A stretch of 30,575 nt of DNA from JBBRMG01 sp038230955 (lineage in GTDB: Bacteria > Patescibacteriota > Doudnabacteria > UBA920), in assembly GCA_038230955.1 (NCBI GenBank), contig JBBRMG010000014.1, positions 1 through 30,575 on the forward strand, in the 5' to 3' direction. This document shows, in pieces, positions 1 through 6,297 of the stretch. The stretch's first letter is position 1; every line of letters begins with the position of its first letter. The position numbers and the translations under genes are program-made. A model generated the notes under the pieces. It did not search any database and had not been told where the DNA came from. It worked only from the letters and a program-made list of their open reading frames with translations.

Positions 1-73
1 CCCCGTCATCCTTGATCCGCTTTAGTATTTGGTCTTTAACGTCTTTTGTTACACTAGGCATTCCTCTGGGCAT
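1..73 (-). CDS. Probable transposase, N-terminal start (partial, runs off the window)
   Basis: Only the first 24 codons are in the window: ATG at 73-71, reading MPRGMPSVTKDVKDQILKRI and then KDDG before the edge. The basic, helical N-terminus with a VTKDVKDQIL-type stretch resembles the first helix of the helix-turn-helix domain of bacterial transposases, but this is recognition from a very short piece. An AAAGGA Shine-Dalgarno-like site lies about 10 nt before the ATG, and a TATAAT hexamer (minus strand, about 100-105) lies just upstream. The gene starts about 65 bp past the point where the neighbouring thioredoxin gene loses homology, as expected for the left end of an insertion sequence. 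Its other end and terminal repeats are outside the window, so the family cannot be named. Confidence 0.5.
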   Translation of the reverse strand, partial: MPRGMPSVTKDVKDQILKRIKDDG

Positions 74-86
74 GTTTGTTTTCCTT

Positions 87-323
87 TCATACCATCATTA
101 TACCGGAAGGAATGAGCTTACAGGATTTGGGGTACCCTCCATTTTGATCTACATCGACTTTTCCTACAACAACTTTGCCGGCATACTCTGTGGCCAACTC
201 ATTAATTATTGGGCCCATGATTTTACAAGGACCACACCAAGGTGCCCAAAAATCTACCAATACCGGCATGATAGCCTTCATCACCTCTTGCTCAAAATTA
301 TCTTTGGTTAATGTTATTTCCAT
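87..323 (-). pseudogene. Thioredoxin gene truncated after codon 62 by a probable insertion
   Basis: The frame from ATG 323 is a clear thioredoxin: FWAPWCGPCK active site (Cys30 and Cys33), preceded by a VLVDF strand and followed by GKVVVGKVDVDQNG. Thioredoxins are about 105-110 aa and continue with a conserved segment that includes the cis-Pro strand. Here homology stops after Asn-Gly62 (base 138), followed by 16 unrelated residues and a TGA stop. The half of the fold holding the cis-Pro, the last strands and the final helix is missing, so the product should not fold as a normal thioredoxin. The break coincides with the start of a probable mobile element. The start is set by family alignment; an upstream in-frame extension to 383 runs through a terminator hairpin and is not coding. 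Confidence 0.8.
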
Positions 324-370
324 AATAGATTTAAATAAATTATTAATTACTTGCGGCTGTTGCCGCGGAG

Positions 371-409
371 ACAATAAAACCACTGAAATTAGTCCAGTGG
401 TTTTATTGT
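371..409. terminator. Bidirectional intrinsic terminator
   Basis: A perfect 15-bp inverted repeat (371-385 and 395-409) with a 9-nt loop. The arms end in TTTTATTGT on either strand. It lies just past the stop of the Met/His-rich gene at 423 and before the thioredoxin remnant, so it separates these two minus-strand genes. Confidence 0.85.
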
Positions 410-422
410 GAACTAAACTAAA

Positions 423-812
423 TTACTTTTTGCAAGCCGCTGCGTCAGTTTTGTACTGAGCATAAGCTGCTCGAATAGCAGTACGACGATCTGCGCGAGC
501 TTTCTGCACAGCTTCTTTGTAGTGATCTTTGGCCATCATAACCATAGCGTGATCATCTTTGGCTGTCATCATGCCTTCATGCTTAGCAGCCTTTGCTGAG
601 TTCAATGCAGCAACGTAAGCTTGCCGAGCTGTCTGTATACTCGTATTTCTGGTGGTACGAGCGGTTTTGACACAAGATAATTCTGTCTTGTGCATCATCA
701 TTTTGTCACTACCGTCTTTATGCATCATCGCATCGCCTGTTTCTGCTGCTAGCGCCGGCAAGGCAACGAGCATTGATGAAGCGATAGCTAAACCAACAAT
801 TATTTTTTTCAT
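423..812 (-). CDS. Secreted Met/His-rich helical protein, unknown function
   Basis: A 129-aa protein with a clear signal peptide (MKKIIVGLAIASSMLVALPALA, cleavage expected after Ala22), so it is exported. The mature part opens with a Met/His-rich stretch (residues 29-42, two MMH motifs), then Cys47, a long Ala/Lys/Arg-rich helical or coiled-coil stretch, and Cys127 three residues from the end. Two cysteines at opposite ends suggest a disulfide. Met/His clusters of this sort are typical of extracytoplasmic Cu(I)/Cu(II) binding, but that function is inference. An AAAGGAA Shine-Dalgarno lies 9 nt before the ATG. Its promoter shares a palindrome with the divergent redox gene at 956, so the two are probably co-regulated. 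No named family recognised. Confidence 0.8.
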   Translation of the reverse strand: MKKIIVGLAIASSMLVALPALAAETGDAMMHKDGSDKMMMHKTELSCVKTARTTRNTSIQTARQAYVAALNSAKAAKHEGMMTAKDDHAMVMMAKDHYKEAVQKARADRRTAIRAAYAQYKTDAAACKK

Positions 813-835
813 TTTGTGGTTCCTTTCTTAAATTC

Positions 836-863
836 ATTCTAACACCCTCAAAATAGATGTCAA
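836..863 (-). promoter_or_regulatory. Promoter of the secreted Met/His-rich gene
   Basis: On the minus strand a perfect -35 TTGACA (858-863) is followed by a 16-nt spacer and the -10 TAGAAT (836-841). The -35 lies inside one arm of the shared palindrome. Confidence 0.75.
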
Positions 864-892
864 GTTTACTGTACGTAAAGTAGACTTGACAT
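857..892. promoter_or_regulatory. Palindromic operator shared by two divergent promoters
   Basis: An inverted repeat with 14-nt arms (857-870 and 879-892, one mismatch) around GTACGTAA. Each arm carries a TTGACA -35 box, one for each divergent gene. A dimeric repressor bound here would block both promoters. The regulator is not identified. The site lacks the spacing of MerR operators, which lie between -35 and -10. Confidence 0.75.
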
Positions 893-913
893 TGATTTAA
901 GAAATGCTATACT
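886..913 (+). promoter_or_regulatory. Promoter of the DUF6799-like/thioredoxin - dipZ operon
   Basis: A perfect -35 TTGACA (886-891), 16-nt spacer, and an extended -10 TGCTATACT (905-913). An AAGGA Shine-Dalgarno (941-945) precedes the ATG at 956. Confidence 0.8.
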
Positions 914-955
914 TACTCTAATTACAACATTAAATAATTAAAGGAATTAAGACAT

Positions 956-1747
956 ATGCAAAATAAAGCTATTATCATTGGACTAGTTGCGGTACTGGCC
1001 ATAGGCGGCATTACTGCTTTTACATTGATTAAACAAAATAACAACCGTCGATTAGCTGTGGATAAACAAAATGATCTAGCCATGATGAAAAAAGGTGAGG
1101 AGTCTGCCATGGAAGACAAAGCTATGATGGACGATAGCCATCTCTTAGGTGTGGTAATGTCAGCCGGTAAGCTTATGACATTGTGGCCAGGAAATGAGCT
1201 CGCTTCCCTTTCGCACGATATCACCCTAAAAAATGGGACTAAGGTTAGCATGGCCGGTCAAATTACTGCCTCTAACGGTTACGTTCTTACCCTCAAAGAT
1301 GGTCAAGAATTAAGCACAAATGGAGATATTACTACTATTGATACTTCAAAACTGACAATGATGAAAGAAGAGAAAGCTTCTACCAATTCTACCGACACAA
1401 AAAGTGCCACAACTGGGTCAACCAGCACTTATGTTGACTACTCTCCCCAAGTTTTGACTGATGCCGAAACTGCCCAAAAATCTGGGCGCAAAGTAGTTTT
1501 GTTTTTCCACGCTAACTGGTGTCCCTTCTGCATTGCAGCGGACAAAGATTTTAGAGCCAACATCGGAACGGACAAATTTCCCAAAAATGTCACTCTTATA
1601 AAAACCGATTATGATAGTCAAACCGAATTAAAGAACAAGTACGGGGTTAACCACCAACACACTTTCGTTCAAATTGACTCTAATGGTAATCAAATTACCA
1701 AATGGATCAGCGGTGAAACCCCCGAATTAAACACAAACTTACAATAA
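956..1747 (+). CDS. Membrane-anchored DUF6799-like / thioredoxin-like protein with CPFC motif
   Basis: 263 aa. Residues 4-25 form an N-terminal membrane anchor, so the rest lies outside the membrane. A Met/acidic-rich linker (42-60) follows, then about 62-125 the V-x-G-K-L-M, TLKNGTKV, LKDGQELS pattern that resembles the short DUF6799 repeat found in small Met-rich exported proteins. Residues 165-263 are a thioredoxin-like domain with Cys189-Pro-Phe-Cys192 (HANWCPFC). The cis-proline that normally faces the active site, next to Thr in the V-x-x-x-P-T strand, appears to be replaced by His235 (VNHQHTFVQ). CxxC plus His recalls the Cu(I) site of Sco proteins; that reading is inference. The gene lies 4 bp before dipZ, which suggests coupled expression. 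Confidence 0.85.
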   Translation: MQNKAIIIGLVAVLAIGGITAFTLIKQNNNRRLAVDKQNDLAMMKKGEESAMEDKAMMDDSHLLGVVMSAGKLMTLWPGNELASLSHDITLKNGTKVSMAGQITASNGYVLTLKDGQELSTNGDITTIDTSKLTMMKEEKASTNSTDTKSATTGSTSTYVDYSPQVLTDAETAQKSGRKVVLFFHANWCPFCIAADKDFRANIGTDKFPKNVTLIKTDYDSQTELKNKYGVNHQHTFVQIDSNGNQITKWISGETPELNTNLQ

Positions 1748-1751
1748 TCAT

Positions 1752-3422
1752 ATGTTTCAAATTCTTCTTGCTTTAGTTGCCGGCATTTTAACAATTGCCG
1801 CTCCGTGTATTCTGTTGCCGTTACCCATAATTTTGGGTGGCTCTGTTGGTCAAAAAAGTAAAACCAGACCACTATTCATTACAATCGGATTTGTGGTCAG
1901 CTTCGCTAGCGTGGCACTATTGGTAAATTACCTAGTCCAAAAATTAGGGCTCGATCCCAATACTCTTCGTACAGTGGCAGTGGTCTTCCTGGCGATATTC
2001 GCATTCTTTATGATTTGGCCAACGCCCTTTGAGAAACTCATGACCCACATGAGTGGTCTTATAAACCGGGCTGGAAAAACCGGACAAGCCGCCGGCAATG
2101 GCAACTTTGGTGGATTTATTTTAGGAGCAATCATCGGAATTGTCTGGGCTCCTTGTGCCGGTCCAATTTTAGGCTCCATTTTAACTCTCATTGCCCTGCA
2201 GAAAGACACAGCCCATGCAAGCTTACTCTTAATTTCATACGCTATTGGCGCTGGCATCCCCATGCTTGGCATTGCCTATGGTGGCCAGGCTTTAACAACC
2301 AAAGTGAAAGGTATTGCTAAATACTCCCATCGATTACAACAAATTTTTGGAGTAATCTTGCTACTGTTGGCTGGGGCCATTTATTTTCAATACGACACTG
2401 TAATTCAAGCCAAGCTGGTGGCAAAATTCCCAGGAATCGGCTCGTCTTTCGAAAAAGGTTTAGCTGGATCATTCACCAACAATAAGCAAGCGATTCCGGA
2501 AAGCACCACCGGCAATACGAGTTCAGATAAAATTGAATTCAAAAATTTGGGACCGGCCCCAGAATTTGCCGGAATTTCCAAGTGGTTAAACTCTGACCCA
2601 CTAACAATGCAAAGTTTACGCGGTAAAGTTGTACTGGTAGATTTTTGGACTTATACGTGCATAAATTGTGTCCGAACACTCCCTTACGTTACTAAGTGGT
2701 ACGACACATACAAAGACAAAGGATTTGTGGTCATTGGAGTGCATACGCCGGAGTTTGCTTTTGAGAAAGATAGCAACAATGTTCGCACTGCAATCGGACA
2801 ACATAATATTCACTACCCTGTTGCCCAAGACAATGACTATGCCACTTGGAACGCTTTCAATAATCAGTTTTGGCCGGCCGAATACTTAATCGACCAAAAG
2901 GGTGATATTGTATACACTCACTTTGGTGAAGGCAATTATGATCACACTGAAAATGCGATTCGCCAACTTATTGGTATAACCGATAAGGTATCAGGAGATA
3001 ATGGCGCTAACTTATCTGGAGTGCGATCACCAGAAATGTATTTTGGCACAGACCGATTGCAATATTTAAGCCCCAACCAGACACCTCAATCTGCGGATAC
3101 CTCTTACACACTACCTGCTAAATTAGGATTGAATACTTTTGCCTTAGGTGGCAATTGGAAGTTTGATGGCCAAAAAGCGACTTTAACCAAAGGACCCGGG
3201 AAGATTCAATTGAAATTCCATTCAGGCAAAGCCTTTATGGTCGCATCAAGCGATAAGCCAATAACTATTCAAACAATTGTTGACGGAAAACCGGCAAAAA
3301 CAATTACTGTCCAAGGATCCCAATTATATACTCTCTTTGATTCAAACGACTACACTGATCATCTTCTGGAAATTCAAATCCCAGATGGCGGATTCCAAGC
3401 ATTTACATTCACATTCGGATAA
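1752..3422 (+). CDS. dipZ: DipZ-type fusion: CcdA transmembrane domain, TlpA-like thioredoxin and C-terminal beta domain
   Basis: 556 aa. Residues 1-215 are the CcdA/DsbD electron-carrying membrane domain, with two conserved cysteines in AAPCILLP (Cys19) and WAPCAGP (Cys135). This part passes electrons from cytoplasmic thioredoxin across the membrane. After a polar linker, residues 268-410 form a TlpA-like domain with WTYTCINC (Cys303 and Cys306) and a normal cis-Pro (FWPAEYLID). Residues 430-556 form a beta-rich domain like the carbohydrate-binding-module-like C-terminus of mycobacterial DipZ. The likely role is supplying reductant to extracytoplasmic thiol proteins, such as the CPFC protein encoded just upstream. 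A thioredoxin gene lies nearby but is broken, so another thioredoxin must feed it. Confidence 0.93.
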   Translation: MFQILLALVAGILTIAAPCILLPLPIILGGSVGQKSKTRPLFITIGFVVSFASVALLVNYLVQKLGLDPNTLRTVAVVFLAIFAFFMIWPTPFEKLMTHMSGLINRAGKTGQAAGNGNFGGFILGAIIGIVWAPCAGPILGSILTLIALQKDTAHASLLLISYAIGAGIPMLGIAYGGQALTTKVKGIAKYSHRLQQIFGVILLLLAGAIYFQYDTVIQAKLVAKFPGIGSSFEKGLAGSFTNNKQAIPESTTGNTSSDKIEFKNLGPAPEFAGISKWLNSDPLTMQSLRGKVVLVDFWTYTCINCVRTLPYVTKWYDTYKDKGFVVIGVHTPEFAFEKDSNNVRTAIGQHNIHYPVAQDNDYATWNAFNNQFWPAEYLIDQKGDIVYTHFGEGNYDHTENAIRQLIGITDKVSGDNGANLSGVRSPEMYFGTDRLQYLSPNQTPQSADTSYTLPAKLGLNTFALGGNWKFDGQKATLTKGPGKIQLKFHSGKAFMVASSDKPITIQTIVDGKPAKTITVQGSQLYTLFDSNDYTDHLLEIQIPDGGFQAFTFTFG

Positions 3423-3427
3423 AAACC

Positions 3428-3628
3428 ATGACTATAGTTAATCACGTAAAAAAACTGCGCACTGAAAAGAACATCACCCAAGAAGAACTTGCGGCGGCAG
3501 TTAACGTGTCTAGACAAACCATTATTGCAATTGAAAAAGGTAATTACGTTCCCAGTTTGTTGCTGGCTATGCAATTATCGCGATACTTCCGTCTGTCGAT
3601 AGAAAATATTTTTAAAGATAAGGTATAA
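3428..3628 (+). CDS. XRE-family transcriptional regulator (66 aa)
   Basis: A compact Cro/CI-type helix-turn-helix protein: KKLRTEKNITQEELAAAVNV then SRQTIIAIEKGNYVPS, ending in the IENIFKDKV tail typical of the short YozG/YgzD-like regulators. It starts 5 bp after dipZ, so it may be transcribed with it. This small XRE type is commonly found beside a small multi-pass membrane protein, as here. It is a candidate regulator of the local genes, but nothing in the sequence ties it to the palindrome at 857-892. Confidence 0.9.
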   Translation: MTIVNHVKKLRTEKNITQEELAAAVNVSRQTIIAIEKGNYVPSLLLAMQLSRYFRLSIENIFKDKV

Positions 3629-3635
3629 TGACTAT

Positions 3636-3998
3636 ATGAAAATTATTATTTACTATCTCTTACTGCTTGTCGCCATTGCTTTAATTGTCGGCTATGCCAT
3701 TTCCGGCAACGGAAATGCTATGTCCATGACACAAGTGCTGAGTATCTGTGCTTTTCTCGGCATATACACAATAATTCTTTCTCTAGTCGGCGAAGGTCAC
3801 GTGGTCGACGAACGGGAACAGGCCCATCGCTACCTTTCCAACCGAACTGCGCTCATTACTAGCACGGCTGTAATTTCTCTGGGCGTCATAGTTCAACTAT
3901 TTATAACTCACCACTTAGACTTTTGGTTGCTAGGCAGCTTAATCGTACTCAATCTCACAAAAATAATTAGCTTAATTTATTTCAATTACAAAAACTAA
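3636..3998 (+). CDS. Small four-TM membrane protein paired with the XRE regulator
   Basis: 120 aa with four hydrophobic segments (about 4-22, 32-50, 73-92, 96-115) and a charged middle loop (EGHVVDEREQAHRY). It resembles the small DUF2178-like membrane proteins that follow short XRE regulators; the function is unknown. A TATAAT hexamer overlaps the stop of the regulator gene, 6 nt before this ATG, so an internal promoter is possible. It meets the minus-strand gene at 4001 with only 2 bp between stops. Confidence 0.75.
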   Translation: MKIIIYYLLLLVAIALIVGYAISGNGNAMSMTQVLSICAFLGIYTIILSLVGEGHVVDEREQAHRYLSNRTALITSTAVISLGVIVQLFITHHLDFWLLGSLIVLNLTKIISLIYFNYKN

Positions 3999-4000
3999 AC

Positions 4001-4759
4001 TTATTTGTTGAGTTTAAACACCTTGGCATTCACCATTACAAACTGTTGTGTCGCCACATCCCAAACATGTGGCTGTACTGTTATTTCAGGACCTTTTGTC
4101 AATATAACGTTGAAGGAGTTTGGTTCATTGCGATAACGAATAGATGTAGCTGTGCCAGCTTGCAGCAGCAGCGCAGTATGATCTTTATCTTTATACCGTT
4201 TAGCGATTTCTCTGCTCCCAGACACATGCAAATGCCCAGATAAAAATAGCTGTGCCCCTGCACCCATTAACCTTTCCAGTATATCACTTTTCATGGTTAT
4301 TAACGGATGATGAGTGACAATAATCTTAATATTTGTTTCTGGAGCTACACGGAGCAGTTCTTCCACGCGCCTAATTTGACGTTCGGACATTCGACCATCT
4401 TTGATGGTCAATGAACGCGCAGTATTCACCCCGATAATAGTCACTTCATCATCACTATTATCCGTTTCCGGCTCCGTGCGCATTAATGTGTCGAACCGAC
4501 TTAAAGGGCGAAAGAACCGCCGCCATACATTATAAAGAGAAATGTCATGATTTCCTGGGACTACCACTTTCACATTAGGCAAGCTTCTTAAAAATTCAGC
4601 TGCCTGAGTAAATTCGATGGTCTTCGCCCTTTGAGTTAAATCGCCCGACACCACAACGGCGTCGGGGCTCATTGCTATTATGGTTCGTTGTAACGCTGTG
4701 ACTATCTTAGGGTCAGCGCTACCAAAATGTAAATCGGAAATGTGAATTATAGTACGCAT
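4001..4759 (-). CDS. Calcineurin-like metallophosphoesterase
   Basis: 252 aa with the metallophosphoesterase motifs in order: ISDLHFG near the N-terminus, VSGDLT (about 38-43), VPGNHD, THHP and SGHLHVSG. These supply the Asp, His and Asn ligands for two metals. The arrangement fits the cAMP phosphodiesterase/Icc-like branch, but the substrate (cyclic nucleotide, phospholipid or other phosphoester) cannot be told. No signal peptide, so cytoplasmic. It lies 2 bp downstream of the lipid-kinase-like gene and is almost certainly co-transcribed with it, which favours a link to lipid or phosphate turnover. Confidence 0.9.
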   Translation of the reverse strand: MRTIIHISDLHFGSADPKIVTALQRTIIAMSPDAVVVSGDLTQRAKTIEFTQAAEFLRSLPNVKVVVPGNHDISLYNVWRRFFRPLSRFDTLMRTEPETDNSDDEVTIIGVNTARSLTIKDGRMSERQIRRVEELLRVAPETNIKIIVTHHPLITMKSDILERLMGAGAQLFLSGHLHVSGSREIAKRYKDKDHTALLLQAGTATSIRYRNEPNSFNVILTKGPEITVQPHVWDVATQQFVMVNAKVFKLNK

Positions 4760-4761
4760 AG

Positions 4762-5664
4762 TTAGGCAGGAATAATGACTCGTAACGCTTGAGGTTTTAT
4801 AGTATAGCGTAACGGCGACTGCAAGCTAATAATTTCGCCATCAATTGCCACTCGTAAAAAGTTTTTTCGCGTTGTCAATGTAAGCTCCTTCGTCACATAT
4901 TCATCCAATTGCTCGTGACCCGACAACGTGCCCTTTAATGCATGGATGCCTAGCATGAACAACCCCAATCGGCTAGAATGCTTCACTATATACACGCACA
5001 AATTGCCGCTATCCATGCGCTGGCGTTTTACCAGATTAAAACCACCAATCTCGTATTCGTTATTGCCCACAAAAATTAACGGGGTCTTGCGCAACATTTG
5101 CTTGCCATCAATTAATACCTCTACATTCATAAAAGAGTAATTCCACATCACACTAATTACAGCTTGAACCGCCGCAATTCGTTTACTCCAACCAGACTGT
5201 TGCTGTTCTTCCCGATACCCAACCAACTTCGAATATATTCCAATACTGGAGTTATTAACAAAAGGCGTATCATTAACCGTCGCTACATCAATCATATGTT
5301 CTACTCCATGGGCGATGACATTAACCGCCTCTTCCAGCCCTAACGGGATATTAAGATCTTGCGCAAAATGGTTAAACGTCCCATAAGGAATAATGCCCAA
5401 CGCCAAATTTGCACTAACATCTGTATTTAATAGTTCCGTAGCCACTGCATTTTGCGTTCCATCCCCTCCGGCAGCGGCAATTATTCTATGTCCTTGGGCA
5501 ATGGCTTTTTGCACGGCCATTGAAACAGGGGTAGCACTATTTACTAAATAGAACTCTGGATTGATCTCGTTTTTTAGGAAGGCATCGCGTAAAGTCGCAA
5601 CTTTGCTCCCCATGTCTTCAGTACCAGATTGCGCATTAATAATTACACCCACTTCTCTCGCCAT
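4762..5664 (-). CDS. Diacylglycerol/lipid kinase family protein (YegS/DgkB-like)
   Basis: 300 aa. The catalytic domain shows the nucleotide-binding AAAGGDGTQN motif (Gly66-Thr70) and IPYGTFNHFAQDL, the PxGTxNxFA motif of this superfamily. The C-terminal half is the beta-rich DAGK accessory domain. Members phosphorylate diacylglycerol, sphingoid bases or related lipids using ATP. It heads a two-gene unit with the metallophosphoesterase and is divergent from a PAP2 lipid phosphatase, so a kinase and a phosphatase for lipid phosphates sit back to back. A TATACT hexamer on the minus strand (5695-5700) is its likely -10. Confidence 0.9.
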   Translation of the reverse strand: MAREVGVIINAQSGTEDMGSKVATLRDAFLKNEINPEFYLVNSATPVSMAVQKAIAQGHRIIAAAGGDGTQNAVATELLNTDVSANLALGIIPYGTFNHFAQDLNIPLGLEEAVNVIAHGVEHMIDVATVNDTPFVNNSSIGIYSKLVGYREEQQQSGWSKRIAAVQAVISVMWNYSFMNVEVLIDGKQMLRKTPLIFVGNNEYEIGGFNLVKRQRMDSGNLCVYIVKHSSRLGLFMLGIHALKGTLSGHEQLDEYVTKELTLTTRKNFLRVAIDGEIISLQSPLRYTIKPQALRVIIPA

Positions 5665-5686
5665 GTATTATTTCGTTAATTGAGGA

Positions 5687-5692
5687 TATAAT
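5687..5692 (+). promoter_or_regulatory. -10 box directly upstream of the PAP2 gene
   Basis: TATAAT ends 7 nt before the ATG at 5700, so transcription would begin at or next to the start codon (leaderless). No convincing -35 is visible. Confidence 0.5.
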
Positions 5693-5699
5693 TGAGTAT

Positions 5700-6239
5700 A
5701 TGCTTTATCAAACTCTACATCAATACGACGTTACGGTATTTTATTGGTTTAATCATCTGCCTCACCCTCATATCTTGAACGTTCTGGCATCCTTAATTCA
5801 TTATGGGACAAAGGGCAGTCTCATATATATACCGTTTTTCATTATTCTATTAGTTGCCCACCACTACCGCGCCACTCTCATTATTGCGGGGTCTCTACTA
5901 TTAGCCGGGAGTACTACTAACTTGGTACTGAAACATTTATTTCATAGAGCCCGTCCTTTTAACGCTCTAATGCATGTCATAGCATTACCGCCTTTACCGA
6001 GTTCATTTTCATTTCCTTCGGGCGAAACCACTGGAGCATTTGCCGTAGCCATGGCGTGCGTATTAGTGTTCCCAGGAAAAGCATGGAAGCTGGTTTGGAT
6101 ATGGGCTGGCATTGTTATACTTGACCGAGTATACATGGGCCATCACTACCCCACTGATGTTCTTGCCGGAGCATTGGTCGGCATCATTGCATCTTATATT
6201 GTGGTTGGGGTAGCAACCTATTATAGCAAAACTACATAA
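5700..6239 (+). CDS. PAP2-family lipid phosphatase
   Basis: 179 aa with five or six membrane segments. The three phosphatase motifs are present: KX6RP (Lys78, Arg85, Pro86), FPSGETTG (105-112) and RX5HX3D (Arg143, His149, Asp153). His149 is the expected nucleophile. The motif-2 histidine of the usual PSGH/PSDH is Glu109 here, an unusual substitution at the residue normally thought to act as proton donor. Candidate substrates are phosphatidic acid or undecaprenyl pyrophosphate (BcrC-like). Divergent from the lipid kinase gene with overlapping promoter elements. Confidence 0.88.
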   Translation: MLYQTLHQYDVTVFYWFNHLPHPHILNVLASLIHYGTKGSLIYIPFFIILLVAHHYRATLIIAGSLLLAGSTTNLVLKHLFHRARPFNALMHVIALPPLPSSFSFPSGETTGAFAVAMACVLVFPGKAWKLVWIWAGIVILDRVYMGHHYPTDVLAGALVGIIASYIVVGVATYYSKTT

Positions 6240-6261
6240 CCTCATATTAAAAGCGTTTTTT

Positions 6262-6270
6262 TGCTATACT
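6262..6270 (+). promoter_or_regulatory. Extended -10 promoter for the AI-2E-type transporter gene
   Basis: TGCTATACT (extended -10) 27 nt before the ATG at 6298. No clear -35, which is common with an extended -10. Confidence 0.5.
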
Positions 6271-6297
6271 TAATGATATCAATCATAAAATAATCCA

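Noticed and set aside
12..311. Plus-strand 99-aa ORF over the thioredoxin remnant
   Set aside because: It is antisense to clear thioredoxin coding sequence.
857..892. MerR-type (CueR-like) operator
   Set aside because: MerR sites lie between -35 and -10 with 19-20-bp spacers; here both spacers are 16 and the palindrome lies over the -35 boxes.
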